DNA from: Thermogemmatispora sp042408735
GTDB taxonomy: Bacteria > Chloroflexota > Ktedonobacteria > Ktedonobacterales > Ktedonobacteraceae
Assembly (NCBI RefSeq): GCF_042408735.1
Contig: NZ_JBHOQV010000198.1
Span: 37,521-101,520 of the forward strand
Direction of reading: 5' to 3'
Length of the DNA: 64,000 nt
The notes under the pieces were generated by a model. It searched no databases, had not been told where the DNA came from, and saw only the letters and a list, made by a program, of their open reading frames with translations. The position numbers were made by a program, and so were the translations under genes. The number at the start of each line of letters is the position of its first letter. Positions within the stretch are counted from its first letter, which is position 1. Of the stretch, positions 50,550 through 60,297 are shown piece after piece.

Positions 50550-51905
50550 ATGGGATACATACCGAACACGCCCCAGGAGCAGCAGGCCATGCTTGAGCGC
50601 CTGGGCTTACAATCGATGGAAGACTTATTAGAGCCAGTGCCCGAGGAGGTGCGCCTGCGCCGTCCCCTCAATTTGCCTCCAGCTCTGGCCGAGCCGGAGC
50701 TGAAGCGGCTGATGATGGAGATGGCGGCCAGAAACAAAAGCCTTGATCGGGTTATCTCTTTTCTGGGTGCTGGCACCTACGAGCATGCCGTTCCCAGTGT
50801 GGTGCCCCACCTGCAGCGTCGCTCTGAATTCGTCACCTCCTACACGCCCTATCAGCCCGAGGTCAGCCAGGGCATGCTCCAGGCCATCTACGAATTTCAG
50901 ACGATGGTCTGTCAGCTCACTGGGCTGGACATCGCCAATGCTTCGCTCTATGATGGCGCCACCGCGCTGGTCGAGGCCGTCTTCATGGCCCTGGGTCCAG
51001 GAGGTCAGGGCGAGGTGCTCGTCTCGGCGGGCGTTGACCCCCAGTATCGGCGTGTCCTGCGTACCTACGGGCGGGCGCGCGGCTTCCGTGTCCGAGAAGT
51101 AGCAACGGAGAACGGCCTCACCTCGCTGGCCGCTCTCGAAGCCGCCATTGGACCGGAGACCGCCGCCGTTGCCATCCAGCAACCGAATTTCTTTGGCTGC
51201 ATCGAAGATGTCAAAGCTATCGAGCCGCTGATCCACCGCCACAGTCGCGCTGTCTTCATCAGCGTCACCAGCGAGCCTGCCTCGTTCGGTCTGCTGGCCT
51301 CACCGGCGGAGTACAAGGCTGACATTGCCGTTGGCGAGCTGATGAGTTTTGGTAACCCGATGAGTTTCGGGGGACCGGCCCTTGGCTTCCTGGCGGCCCG
51401 CGAGCGCTTTCTGCGTCTGATGCCCGGGCGCCTGGTCGGACAGACCGTTGAAGAGGGGGGAGCCAAACAGACTGGCTATGTCCTGACGCTGCAGGCGCGC
51501 GAGCAGCATATTCGTCGCGAGAGGGCAACTTCCAATATCTGTACCAATCAGTCGCTGCTGGCCGTCGGCGCCACGATCTATCTGGCTGCTCTGGGGAAGG
51601 AGGGTTTGCGCGAGCTGGCCGCCCTCTGTCTGCAGAAGGCTCACTATGCTCAGCGCCAGATCGCGGCCCTGGCCGGTTTCTCGCCCGCTTTCGATAGTCC
51701 CTTCTTTGACGAATTCGTGATCCGTCTCCCTGTCCCGGCCGGTCGCCTGCAGGAGCACCTCCTGCGGTACGATATCATTGGCGGCTATGACCTGGGCCGC
51801 GACTATCCCGAGCTTGCCAATCACATGCTCTTCTGCGTGACTGAGATGCGCACTCGCGCTGATATCGACCGCCTGGTGGCGGCCCTGAAGGAGGTGGCGG
51901 CATGA
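50550..51905 (+). CDS. gcvPA: Glycine dehydrogenase (decarboxylating), subunit 1
   Basis: A 451-aa N-terminal half of the split P protein, which binds glycine with subunit 2 and releases CO2. Family marks: MGYIPNTPQEQQAMLERLGL, ISFLGAGTYEHAVPSVVPHLQRRSEFVTSYTPYQPEVSQGMLQAIYEFQTMVCQLTGLDIANASLYDGATA, and QREQHIRREKATSNICT-like ARERHIRRERATSNICTNQ. I chose the ATG at 50550 because proteins of this family start MxYIPNT; an ATG four codons upstream (50538) is possible. Confidence 0.96.
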   Translation: MGYIPNTPQEQQAMLERLGLQSMEDLLEPVPEEVRLRRPLNLPPALAEPELKRLMMEMAARNKSLDRVISFLGAGTYEHAVPSVVPHLQRRSEFVTSYTPYQPEVSQGMLQAIYEFQTMVCQLTGLDIANASLYDGATALVEAVFMALGPGGQGEVLVSAGVDPQYRRVLRTYGRARGFRVREVATENGLTSLAALEAAIGPETAAVAIQQPNFFGCIEDVKAIEPLIHRHSRAVFISVTSEPASFGLLASPAEYKADIAVGELMSFGNPMSFGGPALGFLAARERFLRLMPGRLVGQTVEEGGAKQTGYVLTLQAREQHIRRERATSNICTNQSLLAVGATIYLAALGKEGLRELAALCLQKAHYAQRQIAALAGFSPAFDSPFFDEFVIRLPVPAGRLQEHLLRYDIIGGYDLGRDYPELANHMLFCVTEMRTRADIDRLVAALKEVAA

Positions 51906-53425
51906 GTGTGGAGCCGCTGATTTTCGAGAAAGGGGCCCCGGGACGGCGCGCCGCAACGCTGCCGGCCCTGGATGTGCCCGCCGAGCCACTGGAGAGCCTG
52001 GTGCCACCCCATCTACTGCGCCAGGACCCTGCCCCGCTGCCCGAGGTCAGCGAGATCGAGATTGTGCGTCACTATACCCACCTCTCGCAGCGCAACTTTG
52101 GGGTCGATACCGGCTTTTATCCGCTCGGCTCCTGCACGATGAAGTATAACCCCAAGTTGAATGAGGATATGGCCGCCTTGCCCGGCTTCGCCTCTCTCCA
52201 TCCTCTCCAGCCCGAGAGTACCGTGCAAGGGGCTATTCAGCTACAGTACGAGCTAGAGCAGTATCTGGCCGAGATCGCCGGGATGGCTCGTGTGACGCTC
52301 CAGCCTTCTGCGGGAGCGCACGGCGAGTTGACTGGTCTGATGCTTATTAAGGCATACCACGAGCACCGCGGGGAGGGCCATCGCAATCTGGTGCTCATTC
52401 CCGACAACGCCCACGGCACTAATCCTGCCAGCGCTACCCTGGCCGGCTATCGCGCTGTCGAGATCAAGACCGATCCGGCGACCGGCGGTCTCGATATGGA
52501 CCGTCTGCGCTCTGTGCTGGCCAGCCAGGGTGACCAGGTAGCGGCCATCATGCTGACCAATCCCAACACGCTCGGTATCTTTGACCGCAACGCCGTCGAG
52601 ATCGCACGCCTGGTACACGAGGCCGGAGGCCAGCTCTACTACGACGGAGCCAACGCCAATGCGGTCCTCGGGATCACGCGCCCGGGCGACATGGGCTTTG
52701 ATGTTGTTCATTTCAATTTACACAAGACCTGTAGCACGCCGCACGGTGGCGGTGGGCCAGGCGCCGGCCCTATTGGTGTCAAAGAGCATCTGGTCCCGTT
52801 CTTGCCGGGTCCGCTGCCAGCCAAAGACGAGCAGGGTAACTACTACTGGGCTGATCCGGGGCCGCTCTCCATTGGCAAGGTGCGCGCCAACACGGGCAAC
52901 TTCGGCGTTCTTGTGCGGGCTTACGCCTACATTCGCACCTATGGGCCGGACGGCCTGCTGCGCGTCGCCCAGAGCGCCATTCTCAACGCCAACTATCTGC
53001 GTCACGAGCTGGCCAGCGACTACGAGATTGCTTTTCCTCAAGTCCGGCTCTGTCAGCACGAGTTTGTGGCCACGGCCCAGCGCCAAAAGCAAGAGAGCGG
53101 TGTCACTGCCAACGACATTGCCAAGCGCCTGCTTGACTTTGGCATGTATGCTCCAACGGTCTACTTCCCCCTGATTGTCCATGAGGCGCTGATGATCGAA
53201 CCGACGGAGACCGAGACGCGCGAGACCCTTGACTACTTTGTGAGGGTCATGCGCCAGATTGCCGAGGAGGCGCGCACCAATCCCGAGATTGTCAAAACGG
53301 CCCCTCACACTACACCGGTCGGGCGGCTTGATCAGGCGCTGGCGGCGCGCCGTCCTAATCTGCGCTGGAAGCCGGGACAGGAAGCGACTCACGGTCTTGG
53401 CCAATTGTCGGGTCCGGTCAGTTAA
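51902..53425 (+). CDS. gcvPB: Glycine dehydrogenase (decarboxylating), subunit 2
   Basis: A 507-aa PLP-binding half of the split P protein. The PLP lysine is Lys275 in FNLHKTCSTPHGGGGPGAGPIGV. Other marks are FYPLGSCTMKYNPKLNE, QPSAGAHGELTGLMLIKAYHEHRGE, IPDNAHGTNPASATLAGY and YDGANANAVLGITRPGDMGFDVVH. The start overlaps the gcvPA stop by four bases (ATGA). Split P subunits are the form found in Gram-positive bacteria, Chloroflexota and Thermus-like lineages. Confidence 0.97.
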   Translation: MSVEPLIFEKGAPGRRAATLPALDVPAEPLESLVPPHLLRQDPAPLPEVSEIEIVRHYTHLSQRNFGVDTGFYPLGSCTMKYNPKLNEDMAALPGFASLHPLQPESTVQGAIQLQYELEQYLAEIAGMARVTLQPSAGAHGELTGLMLIKAYHEHRGEGHRNLVLIPDNAHGTNPASATLAGYRAVEIKTDPATGGLDMDRLRSVLASQGDQVAAIMLTNPNTLGIFDRNAVEIARLVHEAGGQLYYDGANANAVLGITRPGDMGFDVVHFNLHKTCSTPHGGGGPGAGPIGVKEHLVPFLPGPLPAKDEQGNYYWADPGPLSIGKVRANTGNFGVLVRAYAYIRTYGPDGLLRVAQSAILNANYLRHELASDYEIAFPQVRLCQHEFVATAQRQKQESGVTANDIAKRLLDFGMYAPTVYFPLIVHEALMIEPTETETRETLDYFVRVMRQIAEEARTNPEIVKTAPHTTPVGRLDQALAARRPNLRWKPGQEATHGLGQLSGPVS

Positions 53426-53687
53426 TTCTGCGCTGCGATCAGCGACCCGCCGCTGTGCTTGCATGGCGGCGGGGATCCCTGGCTGAGCTGGTTCGACCGG
53501 CAAAGCTGCCCAGGCCAGGGGATCAGAGGGAGCAAAAGGACTCTTCCTGCTCCTTCCTGGTCTCTGGTCTGGAGAACTGGAGCCTGGGGCAGTAGTCGGG
53601 GCGTGATAGAATAGGAGGAAGACGTAACCGCCCAGTTGCCCATTGTCCAGGCAAGCAAGGGTACATCGTGCAGTGTGAAAGGGAAGC

Positions 53688-55097
53688 ATGCTCTACCGAT
53701 CCATTCGCGAGCTGGCGGATGATATCCGCTCTGGAATGACGACCCCTGGAGAACTCGTCAGCGAGGCCCTGGAGCGTATCGAGGCGCTTGATGGCGAGCT
53801 GAAGGCTTTTGTGACCGTGATGCGTGATGCCGCTCTGGAGGCTGCCGAGGAGGCTGAGCGTGAGCAGCGACGCGGCTTCTTTCGGGGACCTCTGCATGGG
53901 ATTCCCATTGCTGTCAAGGACCTGGTGGCTGTGCGTGGCGTCCCTCTGACCGCTGGCTCGCGGGTGCTGGCTGACTATGTGGCTTCCGAGGATGCCAGCG
54001 TGGTGGAGCACTTGCGGCGGCATGGGGCGATTATCATTGGCAAGACCAACACCCATGAGTTCGGTCTGGGGGTCTTCACGCCGCCGACGCGCAATCCCTG
54101 GCAGCGTGACCATGTCCCGGGGGGCTCCAGTGGTGGCTCTGCCGTGGCGGTGGCTGCCGGCATGTGCTCTGGGGCCATTGGTACAGATACCGGCGGCTCG
54201 ATCCGCATTCCGGCGGCCTGTTGCGGCGTCACCGGGCTGAAGCCGACCTATGGGCGTGTCAGCTGTCATGGGGTCATTCCTCTCTCGCGCTCGCTGGACC
54301 ACGTGGGGCCTCTGGGCCGCAGCGCCGAGGATTGCGCCGTGCTTTTCGACGCCATCGCGGGCTATGACCCGCGCGATCCTGAGAGCGTCTCTGGCCCTCC
54401 CTCGCGCTCGTCGGCGCTCCTTATTGAGGGGCCGGAGGGGCGTGGACCGCTCTCGCTGCAGGGGTTGCGGCTGGGGCTGCCGCCGGAGGAGTTTGTGGCG
54501 CCGCTCGATCCGGAGGTGCGTGCGGCCTGGCGCGCTGCGGTTCTCATCTTCCAGGAGGCCGGGGCCCAGATCAGCGAAGTGGCTCTCAGCCGACCGTCGC
54601 TCGCTACCTTCCGCACCATCCAGCTTCCCGAGGCGGCCTTTGCTCATCGAGAGCGCGGCTGGCTCAACGAGCGCGCTGCCTTCTATGGTCCTCTCACTCT
54701 GCGCCGTTTGCAGCAGGGGGAGCAGATCAGTGCCATCGACTATCTCCGCGCTCAGCAAGAGCGGCGGGCCTTCTCTACGCAATTGCGCTCCGTACTGCAG
54801 CGCGTTGATGCCCTTGTGCTGCCCGCTCAACCCATGCCAGCCATTCCCATCGCCCAGATCGATCAGGAGATTAGCATCGAGGGAGAGCGCGAAGAGGCCA
54901 CCACCGCCTCTCTGCGTCTCACGCTGCCCTTCAACCTGGCCGGTTTACCCGTTGTGGCTTTTCCCTGTGGCTTCAGCCGGGCTGGTCTCCCTCTCGGCCT
55001 TCAGGTGGTGGGCAATGCCTTTGACGAAGCGACCGTTCTGAGAATCGCCCATGCCTACCAGCAGCTGACGGACTGGCACCGGCGAGAGATTCCCTGA
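53688..55097 (+). CDS. Amidase-signature-family protein (GatA-like)
   Basis: A 469-aa amidohydrolase with the Ser-cisSer-Lys triad: Lys77 (IAVKDLV), cis-Ser147 in PGGSSGGSAVAVAAG and nucleophile Ser171 in GTDTGGSIRIPAACCGVTGLKPTYGRVS. Ends with LPFNLAGLPVVAFPCGFSRAGLPLGLQVVG, also typical. AAGGGAAG precedes the ATG. No gatB/gatC genes are adjacent, so a catabolic amidase is as likely as a GatCAB subunit; I therefore give no gene symbol. Confidence 0.92.
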   Translation: MLYRSIRELADDIRSGMTTPGELVSEALERIEALDGELKAFVTVMRDAALEAAEEAEREQRRGFFRGPLHGIPIAVKDLVAVRGVPLTAGSRVLADYVASEDASVVEHLRRHGAIIIGKTNTHEFGLGVFTPPTRNPWQRDHVPGGSSGGSAVAVAAGMCSGAIGTDTGGSIRIPAACCGVTGLKPTYGRVSCHGVIPLSRSLDHVGPLGRSAEDCAVLFDAIAGYDPRDPESVSGPPSRSSALLIEGPEGRGPLSLQGLRLGLPPEEFVAPLDPEVRAAWRAAVLIFQEAGAQISEVALSRPSLATFRTIQLPEAAFAHRERGWLNERAAFYGPLTLRRLQQGEQISAIDYLRAQQERRAFSTQLRSVLQRVDALVLPAQPMPAIPIAQIDQEISIEGEREEATTASLRLTLPFNLAGLPVVAFPCGFSRAGLPLGLQVVGNAFDEATVLRIAHAYQQLTDWHRREIP

Positions 55098-55135
55098 CCA
55101 GCACAGCAGGCAGAGAGGCAGAAAAGGAGGGCCTT

Positions 55136-56485
55136 ATGGAAGCAGGTCCGGTGCGCCATCCTGATCCCGATCCGGCGCGCCAGAACGGCGCGCTTCAGCG
55201 CCAGGCGCCTCTGGAGGAGCTGCAGCAGGCTCTTGTTGAGCACCTGAAAGCACGCGGCTTCCTGCGGACAGCCCGAGTGGAGGCTGCCTTCCGGGCCGTG
55301 CCCCGGCACCTCTTTCTGCCCGGTGTCCCGCTCGAAGAGGTCTATCGCGACCAGGTTGTCCCCCTTAAGGTGGTCGACGGCGTCTGCATTAGCTCTTCCT
55401 CGCAGCCGGCTATTATGGCCATCATGCTGGAGCAACTGGGTCTGGAGCCTGGCCAGCGCGTGCTGGAGATTGGGGCCGCCAGCGGCTACAACGCCGCTCT
55501 CATGGCCCATATTGTGGGGGAGAGCGGCAGCGTAGTGACGGTCGACATCGATGAGGACCTGGTGGCGGGGGCGCGCGCTCATCTGGAGGCTGCCGGCTAT
55601 GGGCAGGTGCGCGTGATCTGCGGCGACGGAGCTCAGGGCTATCCGCCAGCCGCCCCTTACGATCGTATTATTCTGACGGTGGCTTCGGGCGATATCGCTG
55701 CTCCCTGGTACGAGCAGCTGAAGCCCAATGGGCGGCTGCTATTGCCGCTGGTAGTCCGTGATGCCCAATTCTCGGTAGCTCTGGAGTGGCAGGGGGACCA
55801 TCTCGAGAGCGTCTCGGTTCGCTGCTGCGCCTTCATGATGCTGCGTGGTCCCTTCGCCGAGGCAGGGGGGATCTTCGCTTTAGGCCCAGGGCCGGAGGCC
55901 AGTCCCGCCCTTCAACTGCGCCTGACTAACTATCAGCCCATCGATGGGGCCGCCCTCTATCGCACCCTCACCGGTCCCTGGTACGACCTGCCCAGCGGCA
56001 TACTCTCCAATCTGCACGAGATTCACTATGCCTTCAATTCCTGGCTCTCCCAGCATGAGCCGGCGGCCTGCAGCCTGGTGGCTCAGCGCGAAGATCCCGC
56101 TCTGGCCGGGCTGCCCTGGCTTTTCAAGATCACTGGCCTGGAGACGCGCGTGACCGTCGGAATCGTGGCCGACAATCAGATCGCCCTCCTGGCCCTGCCT
56201 CCGGGCTGGCGGCAGGCGAGCAGCAGCGGACAGAGCAACCCGGCCGCCTGTGAAATCATGGTGCGTTGCTTTGGCGGGGCCGAATATCTGGCCCGCCGTC
56301 TGCTCGCGCTTCTGCGCGCCTGGGATAGGGCGGGCCGTCCTGCCGGCTGGTTCCTGTTCCCAGGCGATGAGCGTCTGCACCTGCGCATTTATCCCCACCA
56401 GGTTCCTTGCCCCGAGAAGCCGGCTGCCGGGCGCCTCATTCTGGCTCGGCGCTGGTCTCACCTGGTGATTGAGCGCCAGGCTTGA
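55136..56485 (+). CDS. Protein-L-isoaspartate O-methyltransferase-like protein with C-terminal extension
   Basis: A 449-aa protein. Residues 30-230 match PCMT: VEAAFRAVPRHLFLPGVPLEEVYRDQVVPLK, ISSSSQPAIMAIMLEQLGLEPGQRVLEIGAASGYNAALMAHIVG and LKPNGRLLLPLV. The active-site Ser-Gln pair (SSSQPAIMA) is present. Residues 240-449 form a second, unassigned part, about doubling the usual length. AAAGGAGG precedes the ATG. Repair of isoaspartyl proteins is possible; related long PCMT-like proteins also modify peptides. It overlaps the convergent channel gene by 50 bases. Confidence 0.85.
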   Translation: MEAGPVRHPDPDPARQNGALQRQAPLEELQQALVEHLKARGFLRTARVEAAFRAVPRHLFLPGVPLEEVYRDQVVPLKVVDGVCISSSSQPAIMAIMLEQLGLEPGQRVLEIGAASGYNAALMAHIVGESGSVVTVDIDEDLVAGARAHLEAAGYGQVRVICGDGAQGYPPAAPYDRIILTVASGDIAAPWYEQLKPNGRLLLPLVVRDAQFSVALEWQGDHLESVSVRCCAFMMLRGPFAEAGGIFALGPGPEASPALQLRLTNYQPIDGAALYRTLTGPWYDLPSGILSNLHEIHYAFNSWLSQHEPAACSLVAQREDPALAGLPWLFKITGLETRVTVGIVADNQIALLALPPGWRQASSSGQSNPAACEIMVRCFGGAEYLARRLLALLRAWDRAGRPAGWFLFPGDERLHLRIYPHQVPCPEKPAAGRLILARRWSHLVIERQA

Positions 56486-57632
56486 TGGCCTCAAACTGGT
56501 GCTGAAGCTTGAGCATCTTGCGCTGCCAGGCCAGCCCATCCAGGTTAGCGGCCAGATGCTCCCAGGGGCTGGTCTGCCAGTCGTCGATGACTTTCGTCGG
56601 CGCCCAGGCGGGCAAAGTCATCTCCAGGCGCCGGGCCAGGCTCTGGACAAACGGCTCGTAAAGCGTCCGCAGCTCGGTGAGGCGCTGCTCACGTTCCGGC
56701 GAGGCTGACAGCCCCAGGTCCTCTAGTCCCGCCAGCAAACGGGCGCGCTCTTCTCCGACCAGGCGATCTGCTTCTGCCGACCGTGGCTTCACGTCGAAAA
56801 TCTGAGCCAGGTCGACTGCGGCATGGCGTGCGATCGCGAAGGTGAACCAGGCGGTCTGCGCTGGCAGGTCATCCAGATAGGCGATAATCAGCGCGCAGGT
56901 GTCGAGGAGAGTCGTCAGGGCCGCCAGCCATGACTGGCGCTCGTGCTGTGAGCGGTAGTAGAGCAGGACAGGATAGGAGAGGTGGCTCTCCAGCAGCTCT
57001 GCCGCCCAGCGCTCCCATTCGCGCAGCAGACGCACCAGCTCAGGGAACTGCTCCCCGCGCGCATGCCGGCGCAGCAGCTCCAGGGCGCTGGGTGGCGAGC
57101 CGGCATGCGCATCGAGCTGGGCAATGCTGGCCTCACGCCGCGAGAAGGCCTGATAGATCACCGGCAAATAGCTCAGCACCAAAGCCAGAAAACCAAAGCC
57201 CGTGCCTGCCTCGATCACCGTCACCAGCCGCGGCAGGCCCGCTGCCGGCGCGATATCGCCGAGTCCTAGTGTAAAGAAGGTGGTCCCGCTGAAATAGAAG
57301 AGCGTGCTCAGCGAGGTCTGGCGCTCGGGCGCGTGCATGGCAGCTCCCAGGCTCCACTGCAGCAAGGCGAAGCCGCTGATCAGACCTACGGCCCAGATCA
57401 CCAACAGGAATAGGAGCGAGAGCGGTCCATACAGACTCAGAAAGTATTCTCGCCTGGCCGCAGTGCGTACAAGATGGGCGGGGCGACGCCACAGCCACCA
57501 GCTCACCCGGAAAAGCAAATGGGCCAGGCGAAAGCGCCGTGAGACACGACGCGGTAATACTACCGTTTCAAAAGCGTCCTGCAGGATCGAGAGAATGAGG
57601 ACAACGCTTGCCAGACCAACAATCAAGGACAT
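56436..57632 (-). CDS. Two-pass potassium channel family protein
   Basis: A 398-aa protein with a pore signature TTFFTLGLGDIAPAAG (selectivity filter TLGLGD) between two helices (LLFLLVIWAVGLISGFALLQW and VIEAGTGFGFLALVLSYLPVIYQAF), plus an N-terminal helix (LIVGLASVVLILSILQDAFETVVLP). The 200-residue cytoplasmic C-terminus is helical and has no RCK domain. The ATG at 57632 has GAGGAGAGG upstream. It ends inside the end of the PCMT-like gene, tail to tail. Gating signal unknown. Confidence 0.9.
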   Translation of the reverse strand: MSLIVGLASVVLILSILQDAFETVVLPRRVSRRFRLAHLLFRVSWWLWRRPAHLVRTAARREYFLSLYGPLSLLFLLVIWAVGLISGFALLQWSLGAAMHAPERQTSLSTLFYFSGTTFFTLGLGDIAPAAGLPRLVTVIEAGTGFGFLALVLSYLPVIYQAFSRREASIAQLDAHAGSPPSALELLRRHARGEQFPELVRLLREWERWAAELLESHLSYPVLLYYRSQHERQSWLAALTTLLDTCALIIAYLDDLPAQTAWFTFAIARHAAVDLAQIFDVKPRSAEADRLVGEERARLLAGLEDLGLSASPEREQRLTELRTLYEPFVQSLARRLEMTLPAWAPTKVIDDWQTSPWEHLAANLDGLAWQRKMLKLQHQFEAIKPGAQSPGETSAEPE

Positions 57633-58229
57633 AGCCCCTCTCCTCATATGTGCCAGGTCGACTCACTGGCTGGCCTGCTCGTGAGCAAACCAGACCGGAC
57701 CAGCCAGTCAATCGTCACCACTGTTTCAGGCTAGCTCATTCAAGCGGAAAACGTCAAATCTCCCAGGCCGCTGCGCTGGCCTCCTCAACGCTCGCCAACG
57801 AACGAGTCAGGCAAGACGATGCCCGACCTCGCGCTTCATCAGCGGCGGACCAGCCGAACCGAGGCAGCACATCAACCAGAGCGCCAGCCTGTTGCGCCCG
57901 ACACCTCTCATGCGGGCTGGCGAGTCCATTGACAAAGTGCCTGTCTCTCCTGTAATCTGTCTGGAGAGACGAAAAAGGCCTCTCTTCTCTGGCCTGCACT
58001 TCGCTTCGGAACGGGGGAGCTACTGGGGGAAAGGACTCTCTCCTCTGCACATCGATGACAGGCAGACGTGCAGGTCAGACATCAGCGAGCTTCTCTGTCT
58101 CATCCCACCTTGGGCCTCTTGTTGTCCAGAAAGGAGACCTGGGGTGGAGATGGAGACCAACACCTGAACGAAAAACGAGGACGCTGAACGCTTGAGGGTG
58201 CTCAGAGAAAGAAAGCAAGCAAGTACAAG
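57633..58229. other. Intergenic stretch of about 600 bases before rsgA
   Basis: No gene seen. A candidate promoter TTGACA (57929-57934), 18-base spacer, TAATCT (57953-57958) points to rsgA but would leave a leader of about 270 bases. The head of the region may hold the promoter of the divergent channel gene. Confidence 0.45.
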
Positions 58230-59228
58230 ATGGAACTGCTGACCGGTATAGTGCTGAGCGGAGCACATGGCATTTACGAGGTCTATACCGATCAGGGGAG
58301 GCTGCGTTGTACACTCCGCGGGAAGCTCAAGAAGGCTCTAGCTGAGGCCGCCCGCGGGCGTCCGGCGCGCGGACGGGTCACCGGTCCATTGGCCCGGCAG
58401 CAGCGCGCAGAAGCGGAGGTCGCCGCCCTGCCTGCGCGTCTGAGCGTTGGCGACCGCGTCAGAGTGCGGCGGCTGGATGCCGAGACGGGCGTGATCGAGG
58501 AGGTGTTGCCGCGCCAGAGCGAGCTTGCACGGCGCGACGTTGGCTCGCGCGAGAGCAATCCCCGATCGCAGACGCTGCTCGCCAATCTGGATCAGGTGGT
58601 GATTGTTTTCGCCACCACCCAGCCAGAGCCTCACTTCGGTATGCTCGACCGCTACCTGGCCATCTGCGAGCACGCCGAGCTGCACCCGATTATCTGCCTC
58701 AACAAGGTTGACCTGCCCCATGACCAAAGCGTTGAAGAGGCCGCAGCCCTCTATCAGCAGCTTGGCTATAGCCTCCTGTGGACAAGTTGTGAGACCGGCC
58801 AGGGCATCGAGCAACTGCGCGAGCTGCTCAAGGGCCATATCACCCTCTTCACTGGCCCTTCTGGCGTCGGCAAGTCCTCGCTGGTCAACGCTCTGGAGCC
58901 GGGCATGGCTCTGCGCACCGGCATGGTCAGCGCCGCCACCGGCAAGGGACGCCATACCACAACCGGCTCGCAGCTCTATCCGCTCTCCAGCGGTGGCTGG
59001 CTGGCGGACTCCGCCGGGATCCGGGCCCTGGCCGCCTGGAATATCCCCAAAGAAGACCTGGCTGGCTGCTTCGTCGAATTCCGTCCTTATCTGGGTGAGT
59101 GTTTCTACTCCGATTGCCTCCACGCCGACGAGGAGAACTGCGCCATCCGCCAGGCGGTCAGGGATGGCCTGATCAACGAACGACGCTATCAGAGCTACAT
59201 CCGCATGCTCAAAGAAGAGGAGCGCTAG
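58230..59228 (+). CDS. rsgA: Ribosome small-subunit-dependent GTPase A
   Basis: A 332-aa circularly permuted GTPase that checks maturation of the 30S subunit. OB-fold part (1-100), G4 NKVD, then G1 GPSGVGKSSLVN (209-217), G2 TTTGSQLY and G3 DSAGIR (DSAG where DTPG is usual), and a zinc-binding CFYSDCLHADEENC. The order G4-G1-G3 is diagnostic. The RBS is weak. Confidence 0.96.
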   Translation: MELLTGIVLSGAHGIYEVYTDQGRLRCTLRGKLKKALAEAARGRPARGRVTGPLARQQRAEAEVAALPARLSVGDRVRVRRLDAETGVIEEVLPRQSELARRDVGSRESNPRSQTLLANLDQVVIVFATTQPEPHFGMLDRYLAICEHAELHPIICLNKVDLPHDQSVEEAAALYQQLGYSLLWTSCETGQGIEQLRELLKGHITLFTGPSGVGKSSLVNALEPGMALRTGMVSAATGKGRHTTTGSQLYPLSSGGWLADSAGIRALAAWNIPKEDLAGCFVEFRPYLGECFYSDCLHADEENCAIRQAVRDGLINERRYQSYIRMLKEEER

Positions 59229-60297
59229 GATGGGCGCCCGGCCTGTCAGGCTCACCGGCAGACCCATCCGCGCGCTCGCCTGGCAGCCTGCCTAGAGCCA
59301 ACGGCAACCCTACCTATTGCCGGTAGCAGTAGCAGGCTGGCCGGGAGCTGAGGACAACCGCTTTCATGGAACCCTGAGCCTGGTTCGCCGGGGAGCCGCG
59401 CGGGCCGGAATCCCTGTCCCCTCTGGCTGCAATCCCACGACGCGAACCTGGCCTGAGGACAGAACAGGTGGATGGCTCTCCTCGTCGCTCAGATCGCAGC
59501 TTTTGCCGACCCAGGCCCTGGCTGGAGATGGCCAGCTCCCTGGCCTCCGCAAGGAAGCACATACCCCGAGTGTTGCTCGCCGGCAGCTTCTGCGGAAGAG
59601 GGAGCTGGCAGGTCCTCGGGCGCTGGCGCAGCCTGGTGTGAGATGGCATAATCCTCGCCTCACCCCGGCATCCCTCTGCTGTCCTGGATCAGCGTCGGCA
59701 GTACCAGCCTTGTCCTCATGCCGCCCCTGCTCGACCGCTTGCTGCCCTCACCAGAGGGCCGTCCATCTCCAGCCACTGAGCCGGAAGCGAGACCCCCAAA
59801 CCCATGCTGGGAGCCATTCGCCACCGGATCGCTCTTGATCAGGGGAGCAGCGGCCATCTCAGGGATGCCTATCTGGGCCTACTCTTCTCCGCTGCTTCGG
59901 CCAGCAGAGAGCTTCCGAGGCAGTGCTCTGCATCTGTGCTGCCTCCTGCGCTTCCGCAGCGAGCACGGCCTGAGCACTCCCCAGGTCTTGCGACCCTGAG
60001 CCGATCCAGCAGATGCAGCCCGAGAGCTACAGGCCCTTATGTGGCTGATTTCCTGTCTGGCAGTGCCCCACTCCCTGGCCGCTCCGCTGACGATCGGGCG
60101 GCTCTCATGAGGACCATCGATCCTCGCGGAGGAGCAGGGCATCTCCTCCAGGCGGCCCATCTGCGCCTTATCCTCTCTCAACACGAACCTTCGCCATCTA
60201 TACCTGAAGCCTGCCCGTCCCATCCCAGAGGGCCTGCGGGCGCCACCTCGTCCGCGGCGAACTCCCAGTCAGGCGAGCTGGTCGGAGGGAGAAGCAC
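59229..60297. other. Gene-free GC-rich stretch of about 1.07 kb
   Basis: Between convergent rsgA and selA. Overlapping frames on both strands, all Pro/Arg/Ala/Ser rich with no ribosome sites or recognisable domains. No tRNA, terminator or repeat of note was found by eye. It could hide a small RNA. Confidence 0.5.

Noticed and set aside
59317..59838. 173-aa ORF after rsgA
   Set aside because: GC-driven frame with overlapping alternatives and no start signal.
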